Below, piece by piece: positions 19,239 to 27,841 of a DNA stretch of 64,000 bases (position 1 is its first letter; the number at the start of each line of letters is the position of its first letter). The notes beneath the pieces were generated by a model. That model had not been told where the DNA came from. It worked only from the letters and a program-made list of their open reading frames with translations, and ran no database searches. A program made the translations under genes and the position numbers. This DNA comes from Bog-756 sp036513075 (GTDB taxonomy: Bacteria; Actinomycetota; Acidimicrobiia; Acidimicrobiales; RAAP-2), in contig DATBZS010000070.1 of the NCBI GenBank assembly GCA_036513075.1, forward strand, positions 4,383 to 68,382. Reading direction: 5' to 3'.

Positions 19239-20674
19239 GGGCGGACTGGCAGCTGGTCATCGGGCTCGAGGTCCACTGTGAACTCAAGACGGCGACGAAG
19301 CTGTTCTGCGGGTGCCCCAACATGTTCGGCGACGAGCCCAACACCAACGTGTGTCCCAACTGCCTGGGCCTACCGGGGTCGTTGCCGGTGCTCAATCAGC
19401 GTGCGGTGGAGCTGGCCATGGCCATCGGTACCGCACTGCAGTGCGACATTCTGCCGTCGACCTTCCACCGGAAGAACTACTTCTATCCGGACCAGGCCAA
19501 GGACTACCAGATCAGCCAGTACGACGAGCCGCTCAACGCCAACGGCCACCTCGACCTGCCCGACGGGTTCCGGGTGGGGATCGAGCGGGCCCACATGGAG
19601 GAGGACACCGGCAAGACGACCCACGCCGGCGCCTCGGGACGGATCCACGGTGCCGACTACTCGCTGGTCGACTACAACCGCTCCGGGGTCCCCCTGGTGG
19701 AGATCGTGAGCCGCCCCGACATGCGTACCGCCGACCAGGCCCGGGCCTACGTGACCGAGCTGCGGGCCATCCTGGTGGCCTCGGGCGCCTCCGACGGCAA
19801 GATGGAGGAGGGATCGATGCGGGTCGACGCCAACGTATCGGTCCGACGCAGCACGGACGATCCGTTCGGTACCCGGTGCGAGATCAAGAACCTCAACTCG
19901 GTCCGGTCGCTCGGCCGGGCCATCGAGTACGAGGCCGAACGGCAGATCGCCCTGATCGAATCGGGTGAGCAGGTCGTCCAGCAGACGCGCCACTGGGACG
20001 AAGGGGCTGGACGCACCCAGGCCCTCCGTTCCAAGGAGGACGCCTACGACTACCGCTACTTCCTGGAGCCCGACCTGGTTCCACTGGTGCCCGACGTCGA
20101 GTGGATCCGGGCGGTGGCCGACACCCTCGGGATGATGCCGGCCGAACGCCGGTCCCGGCTCGTCGAGCTCCTGGAGGAGTCCGGCGGGGCCACCGACTCG
20201 CAGCTCCTGCAGGTGGCAACGGTGGTCGACCTCGGCCTGGACGATCTGGTCGTCGAAGCGGTGGCCGGCGGGGTCGGTTCCGCCCTGGCCCTCGCCCGGA
20301 CGGCGAACGAAGCGGCCACCGACGCCGACGCGGCCCGCGCCCTCGACCCCCGGTCCTACGTCGAGCTACTGACCTTGGAGGCGACCGGCTCACTGTCGGC
20401 CACCCAGGCCAAAGCGGTGCTGGCCGAACTGTTCGCCCGGGGTGGCGGCGACCCGGCCGCCATCGCCCGCGACAAGGGCTTCGAGGCCATGTCCGAGGAC
20501 TCGTTGGTGGCCACGGTGGCCGAGGCGATCGCTGCCAACCCCGGCGAATGGTCCCGGTTCTGCGAGGGCGACGACAAGCTCGCCGGCTTCTTCACCGGGT
20601 TGGTGATGAAGGCGACCAGGGGACAGGCCAACGGCAAGTCCGTCGCCGCCGAGCTCCGACGCCTGCGGGGCTGA
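19235..20674 (+). CDS. gatB: Asp/Glu-tRNA(Asn/Gln) amidotransferase subunit GatB
   Basis: The 479-residue tRNA-binding kinase/transamidase subunit. The N-terminal signature IGLEVHCELKTATKLFCGC and the cysteines of CGC and CPNCLG form the zinc site. The catalytic cradle continues with RKNYFYPDQAKDYQISQ and HMEEDTGKTTH, and the C-terminal third is the helical/YqeY-like tRNA-binding tail ending MKATRGQANGKSVAAELRR. It overlaps gatA by 4 bp. The next gene converges after 44 bp, with no obvious hairpin. Confidence 0.96.
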
Positions 20675-20718
20675 GCCTTATCCCGTACGCTCTCCGATCC
20701 GGCAGCCGAAGGCCGGCG

Positions 20719-21930
20719 TCACGGCGTCGCAGCCCACAGCGGCCGGGCCAGGAGATTCGTCGGCCCGGGTAGCGAACCACCGGCGAGGTAGGGGCCGGAG
20801 GAGCCGAACCCGAGCCGGGCGATGTAGACGGGCCGCGCCGGGATGTCGGGCTTGGGGGCGAGCGACCGCCACGGGCTGTAGAGCAACCACACCCCGTTGC
20901 CGTCGTGGAAGACCGACGCCTCGCCCGGTCCCTCCCCCTGGAGGTTGGTGGCCAGCAGCGGGCTGGGGGTCTGGTCGTGGCACGGTCCGCCCGGGCCGGT
21001 GCAGCGGGCCGCACCGATGGCGTACTCCGGCTGGTTGTACCAGTTGGCCGAGTACACGACCCAGTAGGTGCCGTGCAACTCGACCATGTCCGGTGCCTCG
21101 ACGATGCTCCCCTGCCAGGCCTCGTCGGGTGACATCAGGAGCGTGGGGCTGCCGAGCAGGCTCGTCCCGTCGGCCGACAGTCGCTGCGACCACATCTTGG
21201 TGGGCGTGTCGGACCCTCCGATGTTCTGGTCGGACTTCCACTGCATCCAGGGGGTGCCGTCGGAGTCGATGAACACCCGCGGGTCGATCGAGCCGCCCTG
21301 GTCGAGCTGGCAGATGAGGGGTATCGGCCCTGCGGTGAACGGCCCGGTGGGGGAGGTGGCGAAGGCGCTGCCGATGCACTCGGTCTGTGGCGTGTAGCCA
21401 GCGACCATGGCCGTGAAGTAGAGGGCGTAGAGGTTGCCGAAGCGGTGGAGTTCGGGAGCCCAGGTGTACCCGGGATGGGCCCAGACCGGCAGGGTGGGCA
21501 GAGCGTCGACGGGTTCGGTCCAGTGGATGAAGTCGGTGCTGGTAGCCAGGGGAACGTTGACCGGCGCCGCGCCGGCTCCGCCACTGGTGAGCAACAGGTA
21601 GCGGCCGGCCGCCACGGTGAGGAAGGGGTCGGACTGGTCGGCTCCTCCGGTGACCTCGGTGCCGGGTGCGGCGGGGTCGGCCGTGGGACGTGGGGTCACT
21701 TCGGTCCCGAGCGTCCAGGCCAACGGTGCCAGGAATGGGTGGCCGGCAGCCGGGGAAGCCCGGAGGTCAGCCGCCTGGGCGCCCGAGGCCATCCAGCCGG
21801 CCGTTGCCGCACCGAGGCCGATCAGGGCGACCGTGCCGAGGGCGCCCCGGGCCATGGCGCGGCGGCGCCCGGTCTGGCTTTGTGGGGCACCGACCCGGCG
21901 CCCGGAATCCCCCCGGTGGTCCTGCTGCAC
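20719..21930 (-). CDS. Secreted glycoside hydrolase, family 43-like
   Basis: A 403-residue exported protein. An Arg-rich N-terminus (GRRRAMARG) precedes a hydrophobic signal segment ending near SGAQAADL (about residue 53); a Tat route is possible. The beta-propeller shows the three acidic residues expected in GH43: Asp101 (QSDPFL), Asp216 (GSIDPRVF) and Glu278 (IVEAPDM), plus WAPELHRF. Family members cut arabinans, xylans or related side chains. It stands alone, so it may process the organism's own glycan or scavenge plant-type polysaccharide. The exact start is uncertain; an internal ATG at residue 26 is an alternative. Confidence 0.85.
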   Translation of the reverse strand: MQQDHRGDSGRRVGAPQSQTGRRRAMARGALGTVALIGLGAATAGWMASGAQAADLRASPAAGHPFLAPLAWTLGTEVTPRPTADPAAPGTEVTGGADQSDPFLTVAAGRYLLLTSGGAGAAPVNVPLATSTDFIHWTEPVDALPTLPVWAHPGYTWAPELHRFGNLYALYFTAMVAGYTPQTECIGSAFATSPTGPFTAGPIPLICQLDQGGSIDPRVFIDSDGTPWMQWKSDQNIGGSDTPTKMWSQRLSADGTSLLGSPTLLMSPDEAWQGSIVEAPDMVELHGTYWVVYSANWYNQPEYAIGAARCTGPGGPCHDQTPSPLLATNLQGEGPGEASVFHDGNGVWLLYSPWRSLAPKPDIPARPVYIARLGFGSSGPYLAGGSLPGPTNLLARPLWAATP

Positions 21931-22546
21931 TGCGCTCTCGTATCCGTCGTCTCAACGAATGGCCATGACGTTCTGCCCTGCCGGGCCCGTTGGTCCCCCG
22001 GGCCTGACGGGCCGACTGGGCCCGATCCCACGCTAGCGCCGCGGGTGTCCTGGGGAAGACCGGTGGAGATCTCCTCCCACCCTGGGGACGAACGGGGAAA
22101 TGTAGCGGAAAAGCTCAGGATTTCGCGCCGCGACCTTGACCCTCTCCACGGTCCGGTTCACCATGGCTGCAGTTCGGGAAGCCGAAGCCCACCGGGGATC
22201 CGGGGGAGGTCCGAGGATCGGTCGCAGACCGGTCCGCAGGACCGAACCGGGGTCGACGGAACGGCAGTAGGCGACCGACAGGTTGGTCCGGGGACGGACC
22301 GGTATGCCGCAAGGCGCTCCGGTCCGGGCACCTGGCGCAGGTTGTCCGACACGACCTGCGACAGGAGGAGCCGGGCTGCCGGTACGTGGCCCCGAGGAGC
22401 TTGGGCGGTTTCGGCCGTCCGGTTACTCGGGGCTGCGTCGCGCCCGGGCCCGGATGGGACGGCCGTCGGAAATCTGCAGGAGGTCGTCCAGTCGCGGGTG
22501 GCGCGAGGTCCGGGAGCGACTCGTTGTGAGCACCTAGAGTCCTACT
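21931..22546. other. 616-bp region without a supported gene
   Basis: This is a divergent promoter region between the GH43 gene (leftward) and the methyltransferase (rightward). Frames open on both strands have no recognisable domain and arise from the high GC content. Several short GGTCCG/CGGACC-type inverted motifs cluster at 22230-22330. I see no tRNA or small RNA that I could defend. Confidence 0.4.
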
Positions 22547-23248
22547 GTGACCGATGACTCCGAGCGTGTTTCGCGCCATGAATGGGTCAGTCGCCTTGGC
22601 GCCGAACCGCCTGTGATCCACCGGCACGCGGATAACGGAGCGGTGTGGAGCACCGAGGCCTCCTGCTATCGATTCATGGCTGGGCAGGTGGGACCGGGGT
22701 CCCGGACATTGGAAACCGGTGTGGGCGTGTCGACGGTCCTCTTCGCGGCGTGGGGATGTGATCATCTGGCCGTCGTCCCTTTCGCTGAAGAAGTAGCCGT
22801 CATCGAGGACTATTGCGACGACCATCAGATCGACCGAAGCTCTCTTGCATTCGATCTCCGACCTTCGGAGATCGCCCTTCCCACTCTCGAACGGCCGAGT
22901 CTCGATCTGGTGTTCATCGACGGGGGCCACGGATTCCCTCTGCCCATCATCGACTGGTTCTACGGGGCCGCACTCCTTCGCAAGGGCGGCGTCGTCGTGT
23001 TCGATGATGTTCAGCTCCACCAGGTGCGGTTACTGATCGATACCTTCATCGAACCCGACCCCCGGTGGGAGCGTCTGGCGGGTACCGACAAATGGTGTGC
23101 GTTTCGGCGCCTGACCGAGGGATCGCTGTCCGAAGGCGAGTGGGTTCAACCGTTCTTCCCGTCGCCAGTGGTCCCGATGAGGGACCGGATATCGGCTCTC
23201 ACGCCCATATGGCTCAAACGCAGACTGTTCGCCCTCGGCGTCCGATAG
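22547..23248 (+). CDS. SAM-dependent methyltransferase, Methyltransf_24-like
   Basis: A 233-residue protein with a class I SAM-binding fold. Motif I is LETGVGVSTVLFA (about residue 55-67) and the acidic post-motif is DLVFIDGGHGFP. After it, GGVVVFDDVQLHQV completes the pattern. The motif-I form ETGxGxST is typical of small methyltransferases found in glycan and antibiotic clusters. It starts with GTG 22547 and has no operon partner: the CDF gene converges with it. Substrate unknown; a sugar hydroxyl is a guess based on the later glycan locus. Confidence 0.8.
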   Translation: MTDDSERVSRHEWVSRLGAEPPVIHRHADNGAVWSTEASCYRFMAGQVGPGSRTLETGVGVSTVLFAAWGCDHLAVVPFAEEVAVIEDYCDDHQIDRSSLAFDLRPSEIALPTLERPSLDLVFIDGGHGFPLPIIDWFYGAALLRKGGVVVFDDVQLHQVRLLIDTFIEPDPRWERLAGTDKWCAFRRLTEGSLSEGEWVQPFFPSPVVPMRDRISALTPIWLKRRLFALGVR

Positions 23249-23322
23249 GTTCCTCCGTGTCCACTTCGCCACCTTGATCGAACCCACAATCCTCACCGAG
23301 GACTGGCGAATCGAGTGCACCG

Positions 23323-24234
23323 TCAGTGGTGGTGAGGGTGATGTGCCGACTTCGGCGGAACGTCCATAGCGCAGGGGTCGACGTCGGAGCACGGCTCGCA
23401 TTCGAGCTCGAGGGTGCTGTGGGCGATCCCGAACGGACCACCGATGGTGTGCTTGACCCGGTCGCCCACAACCTGCGCCTCCTCCAGAGTCGGGTGCCCC
23501 GACAGGACGAGGTGGGCGGACAGCGCCCGGACGTCGCTCGACAGACTCCACACATGGAGATCGTGCACGCTGCTGACCCCGGACACGTCGGCCATGGTTG
23601 CTGTCAGGTGCCCGAGGTCGACGTCGGTCGGAGTCGACTCCAAGAGGACGGCCACGGCCGCACGAAGGACGCCGGCAGCCTGGGTGACGATGATGACCGC
23701 CACCACCAGGGCGGACACGGGGTCCAGCCATGTGGCCGAGGGCGCCGCCAAGAGGAATAGCCCGGCCACAACCACGGCGGCCGACGCCAGGGCGTCACCG
23801 ACCATGTGCAGCAGGGCAGCGCGCATGTTGAGGTCGCCGCCGTGGTCGGACAGGACGAATGCGGCGACCCCGTTGACCAGCAGACCGATAGCTGCCACCG
23901 CGACCACGATGCCGGCGTCGACATGGACGGGATGCATGAGGCGGTGCACGCTCGCCACCACGATGAGTACGGTGACGGCGGCGATGAGGACGGCATTGGC
24001 CAGGGCGGCGAGGATCGTCGCCCGGTGGTTGCCGAAGGACCGGGCCGGGCTGGCCGGGCGCAGGGCGAGCCGCACGGCCACCAAGGACAGGGTGAGGGCT
24101 CCGACGTCGGTCAGGTTGTGGCCGGCGTCGGCCACCAGACCTGTCGAGTGGGCGGCGATCCCGAAGGCGACCTGGACGACCACCAGCCCCAGGTTGAGGG
24201 CGAGGCTCACCGCCAGTCGTCGGGTTCGATCCAT
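23323..24234 (-). CDS. Cation diffusion facilitator (CzcD/ZitB-type metal exporter)
   Basis: A 303-residue inner-membrane metal/proton antiporter with six predicted helices. The metal-site residues His39 and Asp43 (DAGHNLTD) in helix 2 and the HMVGD motif in helix 5 are both present, a His-Asp pattern associated with Zn2+ selectivity. A cytoplasmic domain follows, ending in a histidine- and cysteine-containing tail (CEPCSDVDPC and HHPHHH) likely to bind zinc. No regulator is adjacent. Confidence 0.92.
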   Translation of the reverse strand: MDRTRRLAVSLALNLGLVVVQVAFGIAAHSTGLVADAGHNLTDVGALTLSLVAVRLALRPASPARSFGNHRATILAALANAVLIAAVTVLIVVASVHRLMHPVHVDAGIVVAVAAIGLLVNGVAAFVLSDHGGDLNMRAALLHMVGDALASAAVVVAGLFLLAAPSATWLDPVSALVVAVIIVTQAAGVLRAAVAVLLESTPTDVDLGHLTATMADVSGVSSVHDLHVWSLSSDVRALSAHLVLSGHPTLEEAQVVGDRVKHTIGGPFGIAHSTLELECEPCSDVDPCAMDVPPKSAHHPHHH

Positions 24235-24342
24235 GTGGGCTCCTGACGATGATCTTACCTTGTGACCTGCGGTTTCCGCCCCTGGCGGCCGCGGTGCCCG
24301 GCGGACGGGTGGGAGGAGCGGCGCTCAGTAGCATGTCGGCCC

Positions 24343-24387
24343 ATGGAGGTACTCGCGCTCTACCTACCCCAGTACCATCCGATCCCC
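24343..24387 (+). pseudogene. 15-codon remnant of the 5' end of a WbsX-family gene
   Basis: ATG 24343 begins MEVLALYLPQYHPIP, which matches 13 of 15 N-terminal residues of the intact WbsX-like protein at 60117-61175 (MEVLAHYLPQFHPIP). After this the similarity stops at once and the frame ends at 24456 without the ENDEWW or FTEWTNV motifs. I read it as the stump of a glycan gene whose remainder was deleted. It lies just before the YdcF-like gene. Confidence 0.6.
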
Positions 24388-24452
24388 GGGTTCGGGACGG
24401 CCCGGCTCGGCGCGCACTGGCGCGAGCTGCAGCGGGCCGGACACGGGCCTTC

Positions 24453-25040
24453 GTGACTGCCGCCGAAGTGGGGTCGGAGGGCGCACCACAGGAGCAGCAA
24501 CCCCGGCCGCTCGGGAAGGTGCTGGTGATCTGGGCCGCAGTGCTCGTCGTCGTGCTCGGGGCCCTGATCGTGGTGGTCTCGGCCCGGTTGTTCCTGTGGC
24601 CCCCGACCGATGGCCCGGCCAAGGTCGACGCCATCCTGGCCCTCGGTGGCGACCCCGGGCAGCTTCGGGCCGAACGGGCGGTGGCCCTGGCCGAGGCCGG
24701 ATACGCACCGGTGGTGATGGTGTCACTCGGCGGATACCCCCCGGCCCCGTGCCCCTCGGCCGAGGCGAGGGTGCGGGTCATCTGCTTCCGGGCCAACCCG
24801 CTCGATACCCGGGGCGAGGTGGAGTACGCCACCCGGATGGCCAAGGCGAACCACTGGACGTCGATGCTGATGGTGCCCGAGCGCAGCCAGGCCACCCGGG
24901 CCCGCCTCTTGTTCCGGCGCTGCAGCGACATGCACCTGGTGGTGGTCCCCGTCAGCGCTCACGGCGTCGCTCTGCTCGAGAACCTCGCCTACGAGTGGGC
25001 TGCACTGACCAAGGCGCTATTCGTCAACACCACATGCTGA
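24453..25040 (+). CDS. YdcF-like (DUF218) membrane-anchored protein
   Basis: A 195-residue protein with one N-terminal transmembrane helix (about residues 22-47) and a DUF218 domain outside or at the membrane face. The domain begins DAILALGGDPGQLRAERAVALAEAGYAPVVMVS, typical of the SanA/YdcF/ElyC fold. Family members are linked to envelope integrity and lipid-carrier metabolism (ElyC), but the reaction is unknown. Start GTG 24453 is inferred because the in-frame sequence upstream overlaps the WbsX remnant and lacks conservation. No strong RBS is visible. Confidence 0.75.
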   Translation: MTAAEVGSEGAPQEQQPRPLGKVLVIWAAVLVVVLGALIVVVSARLFLWPPTDGPAKVDAILALGGDPGQLRAERAVALAEAGYAPVVMVSLGGYPPAPCPSAEARVRVICFRANPLDTRGEVEYATRMAKANHWTSMLMVPERSQATRARLLFRRCSDMHLVVVPVSAHGVALLENLAYEWAALTKALFVNTTC

Positions 25041-25074
25041 CGCTGCGGCCGGCCTCCGTTCGAGGTGCGGAGCC

Positions 25075-25884
25075 TCAGAGGAACCGTCGGTAGAACTCCG
25101 GATCGGTCCGCATGGCGTCGTAGATCTCCTCGCCGAGGCGCTGACTGGCCTCCATCTCGCGATTCTCCCAGGACTGGATCCGGTAGGAGTCGACCTTGCG
25201 GATGAGCGTACCCACCACAGGGGCATTCTCGCCGCGCGTCCACCGGTCGGGCCCTCCCGCTCCGATACTCCGGGCCACCGCCTTCCGGAATCCCGCACCG
25301 TGGTGGTACAGGAAGCCTCCGTAGATTGCGAACCACAGGGGATGGAGATCGACCCGGTTCGACCGGAGCAGTGGCGTCCAGTCAAGCTTCCTCCGTTCAA
25401 GCGTCCGCAGGAGGTTTCCACCCGAGTCACTGACTGATTCGCCCCACGAGGACGTCCAGCTGTGACCCATCGACCAGTCGCCTCGCAGGTCGTCCCAGTC
25501 CCGTACACGGATGGCGCAGAACGAGGGGTGCGGCTGGCAGTCCTCGCCGTTCTCGTCGCGCCTGACCGCGACCAGAACGGTCTCGTCGAGCGCTGCACGA
25601 ACCGTGGGGATGGGGTCGGCAATGGGGAACGCGTCGCCATCGAGGAAGAAGATCAGGTCATCCGGCGCCGCCTCGGACACGATCTCGGCACCCAGGAGAT
25701 TGAGCTTGCCCGCGTGTCTCCCGATCGCGGGCACGACCCGGTCGAATTTGGCGGCGTGGTCGCCGGGGACGTCTTGGAGATTGGCGACCACACGGTACGG
25801 CTCGTGGATGTGGCGCTTCAGGTAGGCGAGTTGCACGTCGATCCATTTGGCCGACTTGTGGTGCACGGTGGCGATGTGGATCAC
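25075..25884 (-). CDS. Glycosyltransferase-like protein (GT-A fold, DxD)
   Basis: A 269-residue protein beginning MIHIATVHHKSAKWIDVQLAYLKRHI, the opening strand and helix of a GT-A nucleotide-sugar fold. FFLDGDAFPI (near residue 100) supplies a DxD metal site. The second half (SMGHSWTSSWGES, IYGGFLYHHGAGFR) resembles acceptor-binding regions of small sugar transferases but matches no family I can name. Its 3' neighbour converges with it. Confidence 0.65.
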   Translation of the reverse strand: MIHIATVHHKSAKWIDVQLAYLKRHIHEPYRVVANLQDVPGDHAAKFDRVVPAIGRHAGKLNLLGAEIVSEAAPDDLIFFLDGDAFPIADPIPTVRAALDETVLVAVRRDENGEDCQPHPSFCAIRVRDWDDLRGDWSMGHSWTSSWGESVSDSGGNLLRTLERRKLDWTPLLRSNRVDLHPLWFAIYGGFLYHHGAGFRKAVARSIGAGGPDRWTRGENAPVVGTLIRKVDSYRIQSWENREMEASQRLGEEIYDAMRTDPEFYRRFL

Positions 25885-25947
25885 GGGGAGAAGTGTAGGG
25901 CCTGCCCTTCCCAGCAGGGGCGGTCCGGTCAGCCCGGGTCCGCCGTC

Positions 25948-26415
25948 TCATTGGCGGTCCGGGTCGATGGCATCGAACCAGCTCGACCGCAGTGACCAGA
26001 GTGGACGAAGCCGGTGATCGGACCCGCGCCCACGCGACTCCCAATTGATGGGTACGTACTCGAACGAGGTTGCGATGCCGCGCTCACCGTATGCCGAGGA
26101 TCCAGAGGAAGCAGGTCGAACTGCCCGGGTGTCCTGTCCACCGGGCGACTTGGAGGACTGCTCGCCGGACTGGCTCAACTGGTCGGCCTGCCATAGACCG
26201 GGCACGGGACCGGCGACACCCCGACCCGCCGCCGTACCAGCAACGCGCGGGACGTCCGGTTGCGCGCCCGCCTGGAGCACGAGCACGGATCTCTGGGGCA
26301 CCTCGAGGAGGGTGGCCTCGGCGCGGCCGATCGCCCGCCTGGGTGAGGTGGCGCCGGGTTCAGGCGCTCGCCGAGGCGGAGTGGGACTCGAGATCACGGC
26401 TGTTGGCGATGGCAA
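25948..26415 (-). CDS. Unassigned 155-codon reading frame, possible gene
   Basis: The gap between the LuxR gene and the GT-like gene (25885-26359) is best explained by this frame. Its codons are strongly GC in the third position, and the C-terminal part (from ATSFEYVPINWES to WFDAIDPDRQ) reads like real protein. The listed start overlaps the LuxR end by 56 bp, so the true start is probably later, for example a GTG near VPQRSVLVL. I recognise no family, and a decayed gene fragment is an alternative. Confidence 0.3.
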   Translation of the reverse strand: MPSPTAVISSPTPPRRAPEPGATSPRRAIGRAEATLLEVPQRSVLVLQAGAQPDVPRVAGTAAGRGVAGPVPGLWQADQLSQSGEQSSKSPGGQDTRAVRPASSGSSAYGERGIATSFEYVPINWESRGRGSDHRLRPLWSLRSSWFDAIDPDRQ

Positions 26416-27676
26416 CCGCCGCCAGCTGCGAACGGACCTCCAGCTTGCGGAGTACCGATCGGATGTGGGATCGCACGGTCGTCAGCGAAACCACCAGCTC
26501 CTCGGCGATGTCATGCGCCGCCCAACCCTCGGTCAGGTAGAAGAGGACGCGTCGCTCACCTGCGGTGAGCCCGAGGAGGGACCGGAACGGACCGGAGAAG
26601 GCGAGCTCGGCCACCTGGCGCGCATCCTGGAGGCTCATGCCGTTGAGGGACCGCAGGGCCTCGGAAAGGCTGTCCAGGTTGAACAGGGCGAACGCCCCCT
26701 GAACCACACACGATGCGATGGCCCCGGCCCCGGCCCCGGCGCTGACGGCCAGCACCGGGATCCCCTTGTCCACGTAGGCAGTGGTCAATCGGGCGGGCAA
26801 GCCCCACGCTCCGGTCTCCCAGTTGGGGGATCGCCCCACCCAGGAGCCGTCGAGCACCAGCACGACCAGGTCCACCTCGGTGCCGTCGACGGTCGTGACC
26901 AGTGGGTCGTCAGGAGAGACGGTTGCCGTCGCCGTGTGGCAACCCAGGCGCTGCACGAACGTGACCGACCCCGAGAGGGCGAAGCCCGGAGCTCGGCCGG
27001 CGGTGGCCATCGGGTCGACCACCAGAACGGTCAAGTTCCCTGTCGACGGCGAGTTGCCCGAGGGCCCGGTCACCTTCGTCTCCAGGTCGGTTGGGCGCAT
27101 GCCCGACGTGCCCACGGCCCGCGGGGCGCCGTAGCGGACGATGGTCCGCCGGTGGAGCGGTTGGAACGACGGACCGGATCCAGACGGGGATGAGTGGCCG
27201 GTCACCCATTCGTCGACCGAGATGGCCGCGGTCAGTTCACGGAACCCGCCCGATGCATCGACGGCCAGCACCGACCGGCCCGACCGGGCGGCGCCGAACG
27301 AGCGACGCGAAACGTCGTCAGGGTCGACGGGGCTGATCCCGTCTACCGGGCCGGCCATGCCCACCGCGGGGGCAGGGCCTCCTTCGGAGTGGTGGAGGGC
27401 GGGGCCGACGGCTCGGGCGATCCGGTCTCCCAGGACCAGCAACGGCACCGCACTGGCCACCGAGCCGAACTCCACCGCCACCATCGAGGTAGCCACCGGA
27501 CAGACCCGGTCATCGCCCCGCACGGCCTTGGACACCTGGTCGAGTAGGCGAGCAGCCGGCAGTGGATCCATGTCGGGACCGCTGTCCGAGTGCGTCCGGA
27601 CATCCACCCACGCCACTGCACTGCACCCGGGGCGCTTCCCCTCGCCGCTCACCAGACGCTCGTTGTCGCTCCCCAT
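26360..27676 (-). CDS. LuxR-type transcription regulator with degenerate GGDEF-like and receiver-like domains
   Basis: A 438-residue regulator. Residues about 20-100 follow the fold pattern of a GGDEF domain, but the signature loop reads TSMVAVEFG, so it cannot make c-di-GMP. Residues about 215-350 (NLTVLVVDPM, DLVVLVLDGSW, GIPVLAVSAGAG) follow alternating strand-helix periodicity like a response-regulator receiver without the usual Asp pair. The C-terminus is a clear LuxR helix-turn-helix (LTAGERRVLFYLTEG, IAEELVVSLTTVRSHIRSVLRKL). It lies beside the glycan operon that begins with the CapD-like gene and may regulate it; that is inference. Domain limits are approximate. Confidence 0.75.
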   Translation of the reverse strand: MGSDNERLVSGEGKRPGCSAVAWVDVRTHSDSGPDMDPLPAARLLDQVSKAVRGDDRVCPVATSMVAVEFGSVASAVPLLVLGDRIARAVGPALHHSEGGPAPAVGMAGPVDGISPVDPDDVSRRSFGAARSGRSVLAVDASGGFRELTAAISVDEWVTGHSSPSGSGPSFQPLHRRTIVRYGAPRAVGTSGMRPTDLETKVTGPSGNSPSTGNLTVLVVDPMATAGRAPGFALSGSVTFVQRLGCHTATATVSPDDPLVTTVDGTEVDLVVLVLDGSWVGRSPNWETGAWGLPARLTTAYVDKGIPVLAVSAGAGAGAIASCVVQGAFALFNLDSLSEALRSLNGMSLQDARQVAELAFSGPFRSLLGLTAGERRVLFYLTEGWAAHDIAEELVVSLTTVRSHIRSVLRKLEVRSQLAAVAIANSRDLESHSASASA

Positions 27677-27841
27677 ACTTCCCCCGCTCGCGGATGCGAC
27701 GATCCCCCGTCGCGCCTTGTCTGACCTCGTGCCGGGTGCCCCGGTGACGGGGCACCACCTCGATCGTCCACGGTGCTCAATGCTACCCCTCGGGGGGAGT
27801 TTGCCCGCACTGGAGCGGACCGGCGCGGGTGGAGCCTCAGG

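Noticed and set aside
21445..22557. 370-codon plus-strand frame filling the gap before the methyltransferase
   Set aside because: Half of it is antisense to the GH43-like gene and the rest is low-complexity Gly/Arg/Pro with no start signal.
24453..25040. Idea that the WbsX stump and the YdcF-like gene form one fusion gene
   Set aside because: The two are in different frames and no frameshift-prone site joins them.
26045..27193. 382-codon plus-strand frame
   Set aside because: It is opposite to the LuxR regulator, whose helix-turn-helix is unmistakable. The part beyond that gene has no motif either.
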